Shown one piece after another: positions 8,896 to 17,033 of a stretch of DNA of 64,000 nt. The position numbers were made by a program, and so were the translations under genes. Under the pieces are notes generated by a model that was not told the origin of the DNA, ran no database searches, and was given only the letters and a program-made list of their open reading frames with translations. Source of the DNA: DASQHW01 sp038209365 (GTDB lineage Bacteria; Actinomycetota; Acidimicrobiia; IMCC26256; PALSA-610); NCBI GenBank assembly GCA_038209365.1, contig JBBQXS010000021.1:1-64000 (forward strand), read 5' to 3'. Numbering within the stretch: position 1 is the stretch's first letter; the number at the start of each line of letters is the position of its first letter.

Positions 8896-9639
8896 CTAGG
8901 AGCCTGCGCGCGGGTGCCACTCGTTGACGAACTTGGCGATGCGGGCCGGCGCCCGCTCCTCGAGCTTGGTTGCGCGTTCGGCGGTGATCTTGCCGGCGGT
9001 CTTGGCGGCTTCGATCCTCTGCGTGGCGGCCTGCATGAGCGCCTCGATGAGGTGTTGCGGGTCGACGTTGTGCGCAGTCGCCACCTCGGCGATCGTCTTA
9101 CCTGCCCGCAGCTCCTTCACCAAATCCTTCGGTGCGATCCCGATGGTGTCGGCCGCGATCTTCACGCCGTCGCGCGCGATATTGCGAATGGCGGCTCGCC
9201 GGTGCGTGTTGTTCACGAGCTTGCCGACGGCGTCCGGCAGGCGCTGCTCGAGCTTGGTTGCGCGTTCGGCGGTGATCTTGCCGGCGGTCTTGGCGGCTTC
9301 GATCCTCTGCGTGGCGGCCTGCACGAGCGCGTCGATGACATGCTGCGGGTCGACGTTGTGCGCGGTCGCCACCTCGGCGATCGTCTTGCCCGCCCGCAAC
9401 TCCTTGACGAGATCGCTCCGGTCGATTCCGATGGTGTCCGCCGCGACGTCGAGCGCCTTGCGGACGACGATGCGACGGTGGTGCGCCCGGCGCGCCGAGC
9501 GGTTCTCGCCGGATGGGCCGGCCGTGGCGCTCGGCGTGGAGGCGTTGCCGCCTCCGGCGGTCGCGCCGGCGAGAGAGATACCGGCGGTGCCGAGCACGGC
9601 GGCGGTGGTGGCGGTGGCGATGATCTGGGTGAGTTTCAT
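8896..9639 (-). CDS. Secreted protein with two near-identical helical repeats
   Basis: 247 aa from the ATG at 9637-9639, where a signal peptide begins (MKLTQIIATATTAAVLGTAG); the frame upstream has none. After a Ser/Gly-rich stretch come two copies of a roughly 80-residue unit offset by 96 codons. Each contains AADTIGI...DLVKELRAGKTIAEVA, then THNVDPQH in the form TAHNVDPQH, and TQRIEAAKTAGKITAERATK. The DLVKEL...GKTIAEVA core resembles short helical repeats seen in many secreted actinobacterial proteins of unknown function. The two copies share a 77-bp exact match, which points to recent duplication or gene conversion. Confidence 0.75.
   Translation of the reverse strand: MKLTQIIATATTAAVLGTAGISLAGATAGGGNASTPSATAGPSGENRSARRAHHRRIVVRKALDVAADTIGIDRSDLVKELRAGKTIAEVATAHNVDPQHVIDALVQAATQRIEAAKTAGKITAERATKLEQRLPDAVGKLVNNTHRRAAIRNIARDGVKIAADTIGIAPKDLVKELRAGKTIAEVATAHNVDPQHLIEALMQAATQRIEAAKTAGKITAERATKLEERAPARIAKFVNEWHPRAGS
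8959..9126. repeat. Direct repeat copy 1 within secreted protein gene
   Basis: This copy matches 9247-9414 at an offset of 288 bp (96 codons, so in frame). Positions 8959-9035 are identical to 9247-9323 over 77 bases; the rest diverges at scattered sites, many of them third codon positions. Confidence 0.85.
9247..9414. repeat. Direct repeat copy 2 within secreted protein gene
   Basis: Partner of the copy at 8959-9126. It encodes the first (N-terminal) repeat unit of the leftward gene. Substitutions between the copies keep the reading frame and most residues. Confidence 0.85.
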
Positions 9640-9748
9640 GCGACCAGCATCGCCCCGTTTTGTGAGGGCTTCGTGAGGTCGCGACCAGGCTCGGGTCAAT
9701 GCTGGCGAGGCGCAACCGACCGTACGACTATTGTGACGGGCTCGACCG

Positions 9749-9822
9749 GGGCGGTTAGCTCAGCTGGCTAGAGCGCATCCTTGACGCGGATGAGGTCAGG
9801 CGTTCGAGTCGCCTACCGCCCA
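9749..9822 (+). tRNA. tRNA-Val (anticodon GAC)
   Basis: A complete 74-nt cloverleaf. Acceptor stem GGGCGGT pairs with ACCGCCC. The D-arm is GCTC...GAGC, the anticodon stem CATCC/GGATG encloses loop TTGACGC (anticodon GAC), and the T-arm is AGGCG-TTCGAGT-CGCCT. The discriminator is A at 9822 and CCA is not encoded. It reads valine codons GUC and GUU. Confidence 0.95.
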
Positions 9823-9987
9823 CCCTAAAACACCAGGTCGGCGCGCATACGCCAGTCTCCAGGCTCGGCGCTGAGCCCGGCAACTCGACTGCGCCTCAAC
9901 TCGTTCGCGAGGTTCGCGGTGTACCCGTCGTCACTGGCTCAGATCGCCCAGCTGTTCGATTGAGCGTAGGTCTAGGCTCCGGTTTCG

Positions 9988-10212
9988 GTGATCGACGCAG
10001 GGCAACTTTTGGTGCTGTACATCGTCGGCGTCGTCTGGCTGTACGTCTTGGTCTTCCGTAGCTCCTATCGGCGTAGCCGCGTCGTCGGCCGTCCGAATGG
10101 ACCATCGATCGCGATTGCCGCGTTCGCGATGTGGTTCTGGCCGATCACGCTGCTCTACTGGGCGTTCGGCCCGGCTCCTGCTGAGCGCGTAGCGCGGCGC
10201 AGGTCAAACTGA
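9988..10212 (+). CDS. Small predicted two-helix membrane protein
   Basis: 74 aa from a GTG at 9988 without a clear ribosome binding site. A first hydrophobic segment (LLVLYIVGVVWLYVLVF), a basic loop (RSSYRRSRVVGRP), a second helix (SIAIAAFAMWFWPITLLYW) and a short basic tail form a helical hairpin. Aromatic residues at the helix ends and the basic loop are consistent with a genuine membrane protein. No family is recognised. It ends 47 bp before the SRPBCC gene on the same strand. Confidence 0.5.
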   Translation: MIDAGQLLVLYIVGVVWLYVLVFRSSYRRSRVVGRPNGPSIAIAAFAMWFWPITLLYWAFGPAPAERVARRRSN

Positions 10213-10259
10213 TCGCTACCGCCGGTTCGCCGGTATGGGTAAGACATACGCTCCCCGCG

Positions 10260-10763
10260 ATGGCTGCCCTCGACGAAGTCGTCATCGTGGAGCGGGTCAT
10301 CCCGGCGCCCGCCGAGAGGATCTTTGAGCTGCTCGCCGACGTCCGCCATCACCGCATGATCGACGGCTCCGACAGCGTGCGCGATCCGAAGGACGCGCGG
10401 CCGCGGCGTCTGTCGCTCGGCGCGAAGTTCGATATGAGGATGAAGCTGGGCATCCCGTACACGATGACCAACGAGGTCATCGAGTTCGAGGAGGGTCGCC
10501 GTATCGCGTGGCAACCCCGGCCGGCGGCTCGTCTCGCCCGGTCGTTCGGCGGCCGCATCTGGCGCTACGAGCTTGACCCGGTTCAGGGCGGCACGCGCGT
10601 GCGCGAGACATGGGACGTCTCCGCGGAGCGGTGGGTGTTCGAGGCCCTTGGTCCACTCGCTCTCGGCGCGCCGGGCCTTAGGTTCATGGTCAAGCCGGCG
10701 CGCACCCGCGCCGCGATGGCGGCCACGCTCGCGAGGATCGAACACCTCGTCACCCAGCCGTGA
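10260..10763 (+). CDS. SRPBCC (START-like) superfamily protein
   Basis: 167 aa. The N-terminus VVIVERVIPAPAERIFELLA is the typical first strand and helix of polyketide cyclase/dehydrase-type START-like proteins. The middle TNEVIEFEEGRRIAWQPRP and WRYELDPVQGGTRVRETWDV match the sheet that lines the hydrophobic cavity. The C-terminal helix AAMAATLARIEHLV closes the fold. Such proteins bind small hydrophobic molecules; the ligand cannot be inferred. Its 3' end overlaps the convergent membrane protein gene by 14 bp. Confidence 0.8.
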   Translation: MAALDEVVIVERVIPAPAERIFELLADVRHHRMIDGSDSVRDPKDARPRRLSLGAKFDMRMKLGIPYTMTNEVIEFEEGRRIAWQPRPAARLARSFGGRIWRYELDPVQGGTRVRETWDVSAERWVFEALGPLALGAPGLRFMVKPARTRAAMAATLARIEHLVTQP

Positions 10764-11832
10764 TCCGTCCGTCGATCGTGTTCGACGGCCCCAATCGCGC
10801 TCTCGTGAGCGTCACACCGCCAGCGGCGTTGCCCGGTAGTGAGATCACGATGCCGAGCACGAGGCCGACGAGCGTGGCAAGAACGGTCACGCCTGCCCAG
10901 AGTTCTATGGTCCATTTCACGCCGTAGGCGAGCTGGTAGATCGCGAAGTATGCCGACCAGAGGACGACAGGAAGCGCAGCACCGAGGAGCCAGGGAGGTA
11001 TCCGCCTTCGGACGAGCGCGTCCAAGACGAGCCCTGCAACGATTCCGGTAAGCGCGAGCGGAGGCTGGCTGAATTCGTGCAACCCGACGAAGAGGACGAC
11101 GACGATACCGAGGAATAGCGTGAAAGTACCGAGCGGTGGTTGCCAGCGCCTGAGTAGCAGCTGCGTCGGCACGACGAACAGCACGGTCGTGACAAGGATG
11201 GATGCGACGCCGAGCAGCTGGCGAAGCTCAGGCAGCGTTTCTTTGCCGTGTTCAACGTGCTGGCCCGGAACACGCTTGAAGGCAGTGCCGGCCGCGTCGA
11301 CGATGAAGGGTGAGAGGTAAAGCAGGAAGAAGCCGACCAACGCAGTCGCGAGCGTCAGAGACAGCAGCGGCGGCAAAAATGAGCGCAGTCTCGGGCTTGT
11401 TGGTGAGGGGTCAGACCACGCTGCGCGAAGCGGGCTGGTCAAGGCGACGAGGCCGCCTGCCAGCAAGACCAAGTGGGTTGGGCTGAGCAGCGCTTCGACG
11501 CCGACTTCGATCCCGAATGCCTGGTGCCATGCGAGGTCGCCAACTGCGCCGGCGGCGAAGACGCCGAGCGCCAGGAGCGTTAAGGCTTGTCCGTCAGGGA
11601 CGGTGTCGCGCCACCGCCGTCCGGCCTCGTGGCGGCCACGAAGTTGGGATGCGGCGACGAGGACCGCGGCCAAGAACCCCGAATACAGGAGCCCGTGCCA
11701 GGGCGTGAAGAATGTTTCCGGCTTGCTGTTCTCGTGCGCCCAGCCGTCCACGAACAGACCGATGATCATCCAGACGCCACACCCGACGATCGCGACGCTC
11801 TCTCGGTATGTCAAACGCGCGGCAGGAATCAT
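10750..11832 (-). CDS. Polytopic membrane protein, last gene of the csoR-copA operon
   Basis: 360 aa with about nine or ten hydrophobic helices. Its ATG overlaps the copA stop by 4 bp, so the two are probably translationally coupled. Conserved-looking polar residues sit near helix ends: DGWAHENSKPETFFTPWHGL, GDLAWHQAFGIEVGVEALLS and PTHLVLLAGG, and later GLHEFSQPP. Several His residues and acidic partners inside the membrane suggest metal or haem contact, but I cannot name a family. The operon position argues for a role in copper handling, such as an accessory permease or metal sensor. Confidence 0.75.
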   Translation of the reverse strand: MIPAARLTYRESVAIVGCGVWMIIGLFVDGWAHENSKPETFFTPWHGLLYSGFLAAVLVAASQLRGRHEAGRRWRDTVPDGQALTLLALGVFAAGAVGDLAWHQAFGIEVGVEALLSPTHLVLLAGGLVALTSPLRAAWSDPSPTSPRLRSFLPPLLSLTLATALVGFFLLYLSPFIVDAAGTAFKRVPGQHVEHGKETLPELRQLLGVASILVTTVLFVVPTQLLLRRWQPPLGTFTLFLGIVVVLFVGLHEFSQPPLALTGIVAGLVLDALVRRRIPPWLLGAALPVVLWSAYFAIYQLAYGVKWTIELWAGVTVLATLVGLVLGIVISLPGNAAGGVTLTRARLGPSNTIDGRITAG

Positions 11833-14030
11833 CGTTTCCTCCCGAAGCGGTAGAGCCGCAAACTGTTCCCGACGACCGACACGCTCGAGAACGCCATGGC
11901 AGCGCCCGCGAGGATGGGATTGAGCAACCCGAGTGCGGCGGCGGGGATGAGTGCGATGTTGTAGGCGAACGCCCAGCCGAGGTTCTGGAGGATCGTGCGG
12001 AACGTACGCCGCGCGAGTCGCAGCGCAGTGGGCACGCCGTGCAGGTCGCCAGAGAGCAGCGTGATGTCCGACGACTCGATCGCAACGTCGGTGCCGGTAC
12101 CGATTGCCATTCCGAGATCTGCTTGTACAAGGGCTGGTGCATCATTGATGCCGTCGCCCACCATGGCGACCACGTGACCGGCTTCTTGCAGGCGCCGGAT
12201 CTCTAGGACTTTGTCCTTGGGGAGTACTTCGGAGAGCACCCGGTCGATTCCGACGGCACTTGCGATCGCCGCCGCGGTGCGGCGGTTGTCGCCGGTGATC
12301 ATCGCGACCTCGATGCCCATCGCGTGCAGTTCCGCCACGACGGATGACGCGTCGTCTTTGAGTGTGTCGGCGACGGCGATGACGCCGCGTGCGGAGCCGT
12401 CCCATGCCACGAGCATCGCGGTCTTGCCTTCGCCTTCGAGACGTTCGAGCGCAGCGTCAAGGTCGTCGGGCAGCTTGGCTCCTGCGTCGTGGAGGAGTTG
12501 GCGGCGTCCCACCAGAACCGGAGTGCCACCGATTTCGGCCCGCACGCCGTGGCCGGTGACGGCGGCAAACTCGTTCGCAGGTAGGAGTGCCAAGCCGCGC
12601 TCGCGGGCGCACACAACGATGGCGCGTCCGAGGGGATGTTCGGATGGTTCTTCGGCGGCGGCCGCGTGACGCAGCACGTCGTCAGACTGCTCACCCGCGG
12701 ACGGCACGACATCGGTCAGGCGCGCTTCGCCCCGCGTGAGAGTTCCGGTTTTGTCGAACACGACCGTGTCGACGTGCTTTGAGCGTTCGAGCACGGCACC
12801 GCCCTTGATCAGAACGCCAGTGGCCGCGCCGCGTCCGGTGCCAACCATGATGGCGGTAGGCGTTGCCAGGCCCAGCGCGCAGGGGCACGCAATGATCAGC
12901 ACTGCGACTGCCGCGACAAGGCCAGCCTGTGCATCGCCGACGGCCGTCCATGCGCCAAACGTCAGGGCGGCGATCGCGAGCACGGCGGGCACGAACACGC
13001 CGGCGATCCGGTCGGCGAGGCGCTCTACAGGGGCCTTGGTGCCCTGCGCCTCTTCGACGAGCTGGACGATCTGCGCGAGCGCGCTCTCGGCGCCGACTGC
13101 GGTGGCTCGAAGCGTCAAGACGCCTTGGGTGTTCAACGTGGCGCCGGCGACGGTGTCGCCGGGCTCCTTGTCGACGGGGAGCGACTCTCCGGTCAGCATC
13201 GACTCGTCCACGGCCGACGCGCCATCGATCACGACGCCGTCGACCGGGATCTTCTCGCCCGGCCGAACGCGTACGAGGTCTCCGGCGTGGACGGCTTGTA
13301 CCGGCACCGTGCGTTCCTCGCCGTCGATGAGAACTCGTGCTTCCTTCGCGCCGAGCTCGAGCAACGCTCGTATCGCGCTCGACGCCCGACCCTTGGCGCG
13401 TGCCTCGAAGTAACGGCCCAGCAACAGGAACGTGACGATGAGCGCGGCAGTGTCGAAGTAGTGCTCGGCGTGTCTGTCGCCGAACGCCACGCGCCAAGCA
13501 GAGAAGAAGAACGCCGCGAGCGTGCCGAGCGCGATGAGCGTGTCCATGTTTGCCGTGTGCGCGCGTGCCCGCACGGCCGCTTGGTGGAGGAACGGCCAAC
13601 CGGCCCAGAATTGGACGGGCACGGTCAGGACGAAAGCGCTCCAGCGGGCCCACGGCTGGTCCATGAACGCCATCGACAGCACGAGCACCGCAAGCGCGAG
13701 GGGCGCGGCGACGGCGACGCGACGCAGCCACATGCGCTGCATCGCGAGCTCAGCCTCAGGCGCGGCCGAATCGCTGTCGTAGAGCGATACGAGCCCGTAG
13801 CCGGTCCGTTCGACTGCTTCAACGAGGTCGTCGATACGAGCGCGCTCCGGGTCGACCACAACGGTGGCTCGTTCGGTCGCCAGGTTCACGGCTGCGTTTC
13901 GAACGCCATCGACGCGGGACAGGGTCCGCTGGACGCGCGCCGCACACGAGCCACATGTCATGCCGGTGACACCGAACTCGTATTCCGTCGCGTCCGAGCG
14001 CTGGCCTGGTGCTGCTACCTCGGGAGTCAT
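11829..14030 (-). CDS. copA: Copper-translocating P1B-type ATPase
   Basis: 733 aa, the usual size for a CopA/CtpV-type Cu(I) exporter. In order: one N-terminal heavy-metal domain with GMTCGSC (residues 23-29), paired transmembrane helices, the actuator motif TGES (280-283), the transmembrane copper site CPC (382-384), phosphorylation site DKTGT (D426), the SEHP motif of the nucleotide domain and the hinge GDGINDAP. It exports Cu(I) across the cytoplasmic membrane using ATP. It starts 4 bp downstream of csoR and overlaps the next membrane protein gene, so the three form one unit probably derepressed by copper through CsoR. Confidence 0.95.
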   Translation of the reverse strand: MTPEVAAPGQRSDATEYEFGVTGMTCGSCAARVQRTLSRVDGVRNAAVNLATERATVVVDPERARIDDLVEAVERTGYGLVSLYDSDSAAPEAELAMQRMWLRRVAVAAPLALAVLVLSMAFMDQPWARWSAFVLTVPVQFWAGWPFLHQAAVRARAHTANMDTLIALGTLAAFFFSAWRVAFGDRHAEHYFDTAALIVTFLLLGRYFEARAKGRASSAIRALLELGAKEARVLIDGEERTVPVQAVHAGDLVRVRPGEKIPVDGVVIDGASAVDESMLTGESLPVDKEPGDTVAGATLNTQGVLTLRATAVGAESALAQIVQLVEEAQGTKAPVERLADRIAGVFVPAVLAIAALTFGAWTAVGDAQAGLVAAVAVLIIACPCALGLATPTAIMVGTGRGAATGVLIKGGAVLERSKHVDTVVFDKTGTLTRGEARLTDVVPSAGEQSDDVLRHAAAAEEPSEHPLGRAIVVCARERGLALLPANEFAAVTGHGVRAEIGGTPVLVGRRQLLHDAGAKLPDDLDAALERLEGEGKTAMLVAWDGSARGVIAVADTLKDDASSVVAELHAMGIEVAMITGDNRRTAAAIASAVGIDRVLSEVLPKDKVLEIRRLQEAGHVVAMVGDGINDAPALVQADLGMAIGTGTDVAIESSDITLLSGDLHGVPTALRLARRTFRTILQNLGWAFAYNIALIPAAALGLLNPILAGAAMAFSSVSVVGNSLRLYRFGRKR

Positions 14031-14034
14031 GGCG

Positions 14035-14331
14035 CTACTCCGAGTTCTCGGGCACCGGACCCGTGGTGACGCGGTCGAACCGGAGTGCCTCCATGAGCTC
14101 GTCGACGATTTCGTCGGTGCGGCCGGCGATGATGGCCGCGGCCACGCACGTCTCGAGGTGGTTGCGCAACACCAGGCGGCTGGCCCGTTCGAGGGAACCC
14201 TGCACCGCCGAGAGCTGTTTCATCACCTCGGGGCAGTACGCATCGTCTTCCACCATCCGGACGACGCCGTCGAGATGACCCCGGGCCGTCTTCATTCGGT
14301 TCAGCACGTCACGGCGGTATGCAGCTTTCAT
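14035..14331 (-). CDS. csoR: CsoR-family copper-sensing repressor
   Basis: 98 aa from the ATG giving MKAAYRRDVLNRMKTARGHL; the open frame extends 16 codons upstream without a better start. It is the all-helical DUF156 fold. The Cu(I) ligand set typical of CsoR is visible: Cys in DDAYCPEV, and His and Cys in NHLETCVAA. Apo-CsoR represses its own operon and Cu(I) releases it. A G/C-tract dyad lies just upstream at 14341-14364. It is the first gene of the csoR-copA-membrane protein operon, with 4 bp to copA. Confidence 0.93.
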   Translation of the reverse strand: MKAAYRRDVLNRMKTARGHLDGVVRMVEDDAYCPEVMKQLSAVQGSLERASRLVLRNHLETCVAAAIIAGRTDEIVDELMEALRFDRVTTGPVPENSE

Positions 14332-14340
14332 AATCCGTAG

Positions 14341-14364
14341 CCTACCCCACCGGGGGTGGGGAGG
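14341..14364. promoter_or_regulatory. Probable CsoR operator
   Basis: CCTACCCCACC and GGGTGGGGAGG form an imperfect dyad directly upstream of csoR and 39 bp before the divergent CopZ-like ORF. C-run/G-run palindromes of this type are known CsoR sites in actinobacteria. It probably controls both directions. Confidence 0.65.
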
Positions 14365-14402
14365 GCTAGAGTCAAGCAAGCCCAGGAGGAGGAAACACGG
14401 TG

Positions 14403-14576
14403 ATGACCGCGGTCTACGAAGTCCGAGGCATGACCTGCGATCACTGCGTCGCTGCCGTGCGCGCCGAGCTCTACCGAGTTGACGGCGTCCAGCAGGTCGA
14501 CGTCGATCTCACGTCGGGCCAGGTAACGGTGTCGAGCTGCCTCCATCAATTTGAGGCGACCAGCCACGAGGGCTGA
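14403..14576 (+). CDS. CopZ-like heavy-metal-associated domain, truncated
   Basis: 57 aa, divergent from csoR. A strong ribosome binding site (AGGAGGAGG at 14384-14392) precedes adjacent GTG and ATG codons. The sequence MTAVYEVRGMTCDHC carries the MTCxxC copper motif, and helix 1 and strands 2-3 (VDGVQQVDVDLTSGQVTVSS) fit the ferredoxin-like fold of CopZ. Normal CopZ proteins are about 68-70 aa; here the last helix and strand are replaced by an unrelated tail (CLHQFEATSHEG). It may be a decaying Cu(I) chaperone, or a minimal one. Copper induction via the adjacent dyad is likely. Confidence 0.7.
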   Translation: MTAVYEVRGMTCDHCVAAVRAELYRVDGVQQVDVDLTSGQVTVSSCLHQFEATSHEG

Positions 14577-14659
14577 ACCCGCCGTTGGGCGCCACGGCCG
14601 ACTGCGAGCTCGGAAGTCGATCACGCGTGGGTAACGAATGCCGCCGCCGAGGCGCTGAA

Positions 14660-15319
14660 TCAGTTGGCGCAGTGAGTTTTGAAGGTCGTGGTGCGGTTCC
14701 CAGCTCGGGGGCTGACCGTCGGGCCAAGGATGCGGGTGAGTGCGTGCAGCAGGGGAGGATCGTTCTGTAGCACGAGCGCGATGATGCGGCCGCGTGCGTA
14801 GAAGTGCGGTGGTCCGATCCATTCGGCGATCGTGACCAAGCCGTGGCCGTTTCCGATGCTGGAGCCGTCGGGACTGATGTTCTTCGAGATGCCGACTCGG
14901 GAGTCGCGGTCGGGATACTCATAGACCCGTACTTCGGTGCCGTTCACGCACAGCAAGTGCGCTTCGGTGTCGAGCGGGTTGCCTGGTGCAGTGCCGGTCA
15001 CCGACACCGTCATTCCCACGGCCCTAAGATCATTGACCAGATTCGAAACGATGTACCCGGCGTTATCGGTCGTCACCGCGGGCGTGCCGGGGTTCGAGAC
15101 GGTTGGGCCGATCGTGACGCGGGCCCGACGGTCTTCACCGCGTGTCAGCGCGAATACGCCGACGAGCGCGACACCTGCGAGCGCAGCGCCGGTGACAACG
15201 TGCCGCGTCCGACGGCGGCGACCGTACCGGCTTGCACGGCGCTCGATCGCCTCGAGCTCTGGCGGCGAAGCGATGGGCGACTCGACCGCCCGCGCCACGC
15301 GCTCGTTGAGGTCACTCAT
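14660..15319 (-). CDS. Single-pass membrane protein paired with ECF sigma factor (putative anti-sigma)
   Basis: 219 aa. The cytoplasmic N-terminus MSDLNERVARAVESPIASPP and a basic stretch (RRASRYGRRRRTRHVV) precede one transmembrane helix (TGAALAGVALVGVFAL), with about 150 extracytoplasmic residues after it. The start overlaps the upstream sigma factor gene by 8 bp, the usual layout of sigma/anti-sigma pairs. No zinc anti-sigma HxxxCxxC motif is seen. The outer domain contains two Cys and a conserved-looking VRVYEYPDRDSR. Anti-sigma activity is inference from position and topology. Confidence 0.65.
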   Translation of the reverse strand: MSDLNERVARAVESPIASPPELEAIERRASRYGRRRRTRHVVTGAALAGVALVGVFALTRGEDRRARVTIGPTVSNPGTPAVTTDNAGYIVSNLVNDLRAVGMTVSVTGTAPGNPLDTEAHLLCVNGTEVRVYEYPDRDSRVGISKNISPDGSSIGNGHGLVTIAEWIGPPHFYARGRIIALVLQNDPPLLHALTRILGPTVSPRAGNRTTTFKTHCAN

Positions 15320-15830
15320 TGGCGGACTCCTTCAACATCGCTTCGTTGTCGGCGACGGCGATCGCCAACCGTTGGTACGCGGCCCGAAGGGTGGAGGACA
15401 CGGTGCCTCGAGCAACGTCCATCACCTCCGCGATCTCCTGCTCGGTGAGCTGACCCACGTGCCGTAACAGCACTGCAGTCCGTTGACGAAGTGGTAACTC
15501 AGCGACCAACAACCAGAGCTCGCCCGACGGCCCCGGCACGTCCTCGCGTCGTGGCCGTCCGACAAGACGCCGTTCCAATGCCCGCCGCCGGGCGCGTCGG
15601 CGCACGACATTGAGTGCCACCCGGTAGGTCCATCCGGTTGGTGAGGCCATTCGAGAGACTTGGGCCCAACGTTCGTAGGCCCGCGCGAGTGCCTCGTCGG
15701 CCGCCTCGCAGGCGAGGTCGACCTCGCCGGCAGTTGCGGCCAACAGGGTGATCAACCGCGGGTGTATCTCGCGGTACCAGGTCTCGAAATTCAGCGGCTC
15801 GTCCGGGCTCACACAGCATGTGTAAGTCAC
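15312..15830 (-). CDS. ECF-type RNA polymerase sigma factor
   Basis: 172 aa from a GTG at 15828-15830, with a second GTG six codons in. Region 2 begins at FETWYREIHPRLITLL and ends near GWTYRVALNVVRRRARR; region 4 contains PLRQRTAVLLRHVGQLTEQE and the helix-turn-helix EIAEVMDVARGTVSSTLRAA. This matches the SigE/sigma-70 family ECF subgroup. It is co-oriented with, and 30 bp downstream of, the multicopper oxidase gene and overlaps its probable membrane partner. It may direct an envelope or copper stress response. Confidence 0.88.
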   Translation of the reverse strand: MTYTCCVSPDEPLNFETWYREIHPRLITLLAATAGEVDLACEAADEALARAYERWAQVSRMASPTGWTYRVALNVVRRRARRRALERRLVGRPRREDVPGPSGELWLLVAELPLRQRTAVLLRHVGQLTEQEIAEVMDVARGTVSSTLRAAYQRLAIAVADNEAMLKESANE

Positions 15831-15860
15831 GAACGGCCGAGATTGCAGATCCCGCGCTGC

Positions 15861-17033
15861 CTATGGCTGTACGTCGATGATCATCGTGAGGCCCCCACCT
15901 CCCCGAACCTCGACATTGTTGTTGGTCGTGTGGTGGGGGATATGGCAGTGCAGCAGCCACTTGCCCGGTCGCCTCGCCTCCCAAATCACGTCGTATCGCT
16001 CTCCCGGCCCGACGTCGACGGTGTCCCTTGTCAGTCGGGCCGCCGGTGGCACCGGATTGCCGTCGGTCTCGACGATCGTGAAGGGCCCGCCGTGGATGTG
16101 CATCGGATGGATGAAGTTGTTGTTGGAACCGATGAATCGAACTCTGACCCGCTCGCCGACGCGCATGTGGATCGTGTCGGTGTTGGGATACGCCTTGCCG
16201 TTGATCGTGAAGTAGTTCGGGAGTCCGCCCTCCATCAACATCGCGGGATAGGTGTAGCCCTCGCGTTCGAGCCACTCCTGCAACATGATGATGACGTCTT
16301 GGTCGTATCGGTACGCAGCGTCGACCGCGGGATTGGCGGGGTCGACGATGAGCGCGCCGTACAAGCCGAGGGCCTGCTGACGATCCGGTTCCTTGTGCGA
16401 GTGGTAGAAGTAGGTGCCCGCCTGCTCGACGGTGAACGCGTACGTGAACGTGTGTCCGGGTTCGATCGGCTTTTGAGTGATGTCGGCGGGACCGTCCATC
16501 TCATTGGGCACGATCAAACCGTGCGAGTGCACGGTCGTCGGCTCCGGGAGTTCGTTCTTCACGTTGATCTGGAGGCGATCGCCCTGGGTGACGTGGATGA
16601 GCGGACCGGGAACCTCGTGGTTGAACGCAAACGCGGCAACCGGTTCGTGGTCGAGAATGTGCCACTGGATCACCGACGCGGTGAGGTCGAAGACCTTGAC
16701 GCCGCTCTCGATGCGAGGCGCAAGTGGACGACCGCCTCGTGCGTCGACCGGCGCCCTGTACGAGATGTCGCGCGGGTCGACCGCAGCCATCTCCTTCATT
16801 GCCCCGCCCGGCGTGTCATTGGTCATGATCATCCCGGGCGGCATGACCGCTTCGCCGGTGTCCGCGGCACTGAGACGGAGATTGACCAAGTTCGCGGGGA
16901 CGATCACGCCAACTGCGAGTGCAAGCAGACTCAAGACCGCGACGACCGTCAGCTGTGGTCGGGTGACGGTTCGTCGCGGCGTGTGGCCGCGCTCACCGCC
17001 AGCGTCGCCCATTGAAGCGCCATGATGCTGCAT
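15861..17033 (-). CDS. Membrane-anchored multicopper oxidase, two-domain type
   Basis: 390 aa from the ATG at 17033, which overlaps the upstream stop by one base (TGATG). An N-terminal hydrophobic helix (LTVVAVLSLLALAVGVIV) acts as anchor or signal. Four copper motifs are present: HSHG, YFYHSHK, HPMHIHG and LLHCHIPHH. These supply type 1 Cys/His ligands and the trinuclear centre. The axial position that is Met in many relatives appears to be Asn (TTNNN). The family oxidises phenols or metal ions such as Cu(I) or Fe(II) while reducing O2. Placement in a copper region suggests periplasm-side Cu(I) detoxification. Confidence 0.9.
   Translation of the reverse strand: MQHHGASMGDAGGERGHTPRRTVTRPQLTVVAVLSLLALAVGVIVPANLVNLRLSAADTGEAVMPPGMIMTNDTPGGAMKEMAAVDPRDISYRAPVDARGGRPLAPRIESGVKVFDLTASVIQWHILDHEPVAAFAFNHEVPGPLIHVTQGDRLQINVKNELPEPTTVHSHGLIVPNEMDGPADITQKPIEPGHTFTYAFTVEQAGTYFYHSHKEPDRQQALGLYGALIVDPANPAVDAAYRYDQDVIIMLQEWLEREGYTYPAMLMEGGLPNYFTINGKAYPNTDTIHMRVGERVRVRFIGSNNNFIHPMHIHGGPFTIVETDGNPVPPAARLTRDTVDVGPGERYDVIWEARRPGKWLLHCHIPHHTTNNNVEVRGGGGLTMIIDVQP

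Noticed and set aside
8959..9414. CRISPR-like repeat
   Set aside because: Only two copies, long, in frame and inside a coding sequence; they encode protein repeats.
9749..9822. tRNA-Val as an integration site for the copper region
   Set aside because: No integrase, no second copy of the tRNA 3' end and no flanking direct repeat seen. Both valine tRNAs appear intact.
15660..17015. A 451-codon open frame antisense to the multicopper oxidase and sigma factor
   Set aside because: The oxidase copper motifs and sigma regions on the other strand are unambiguous.
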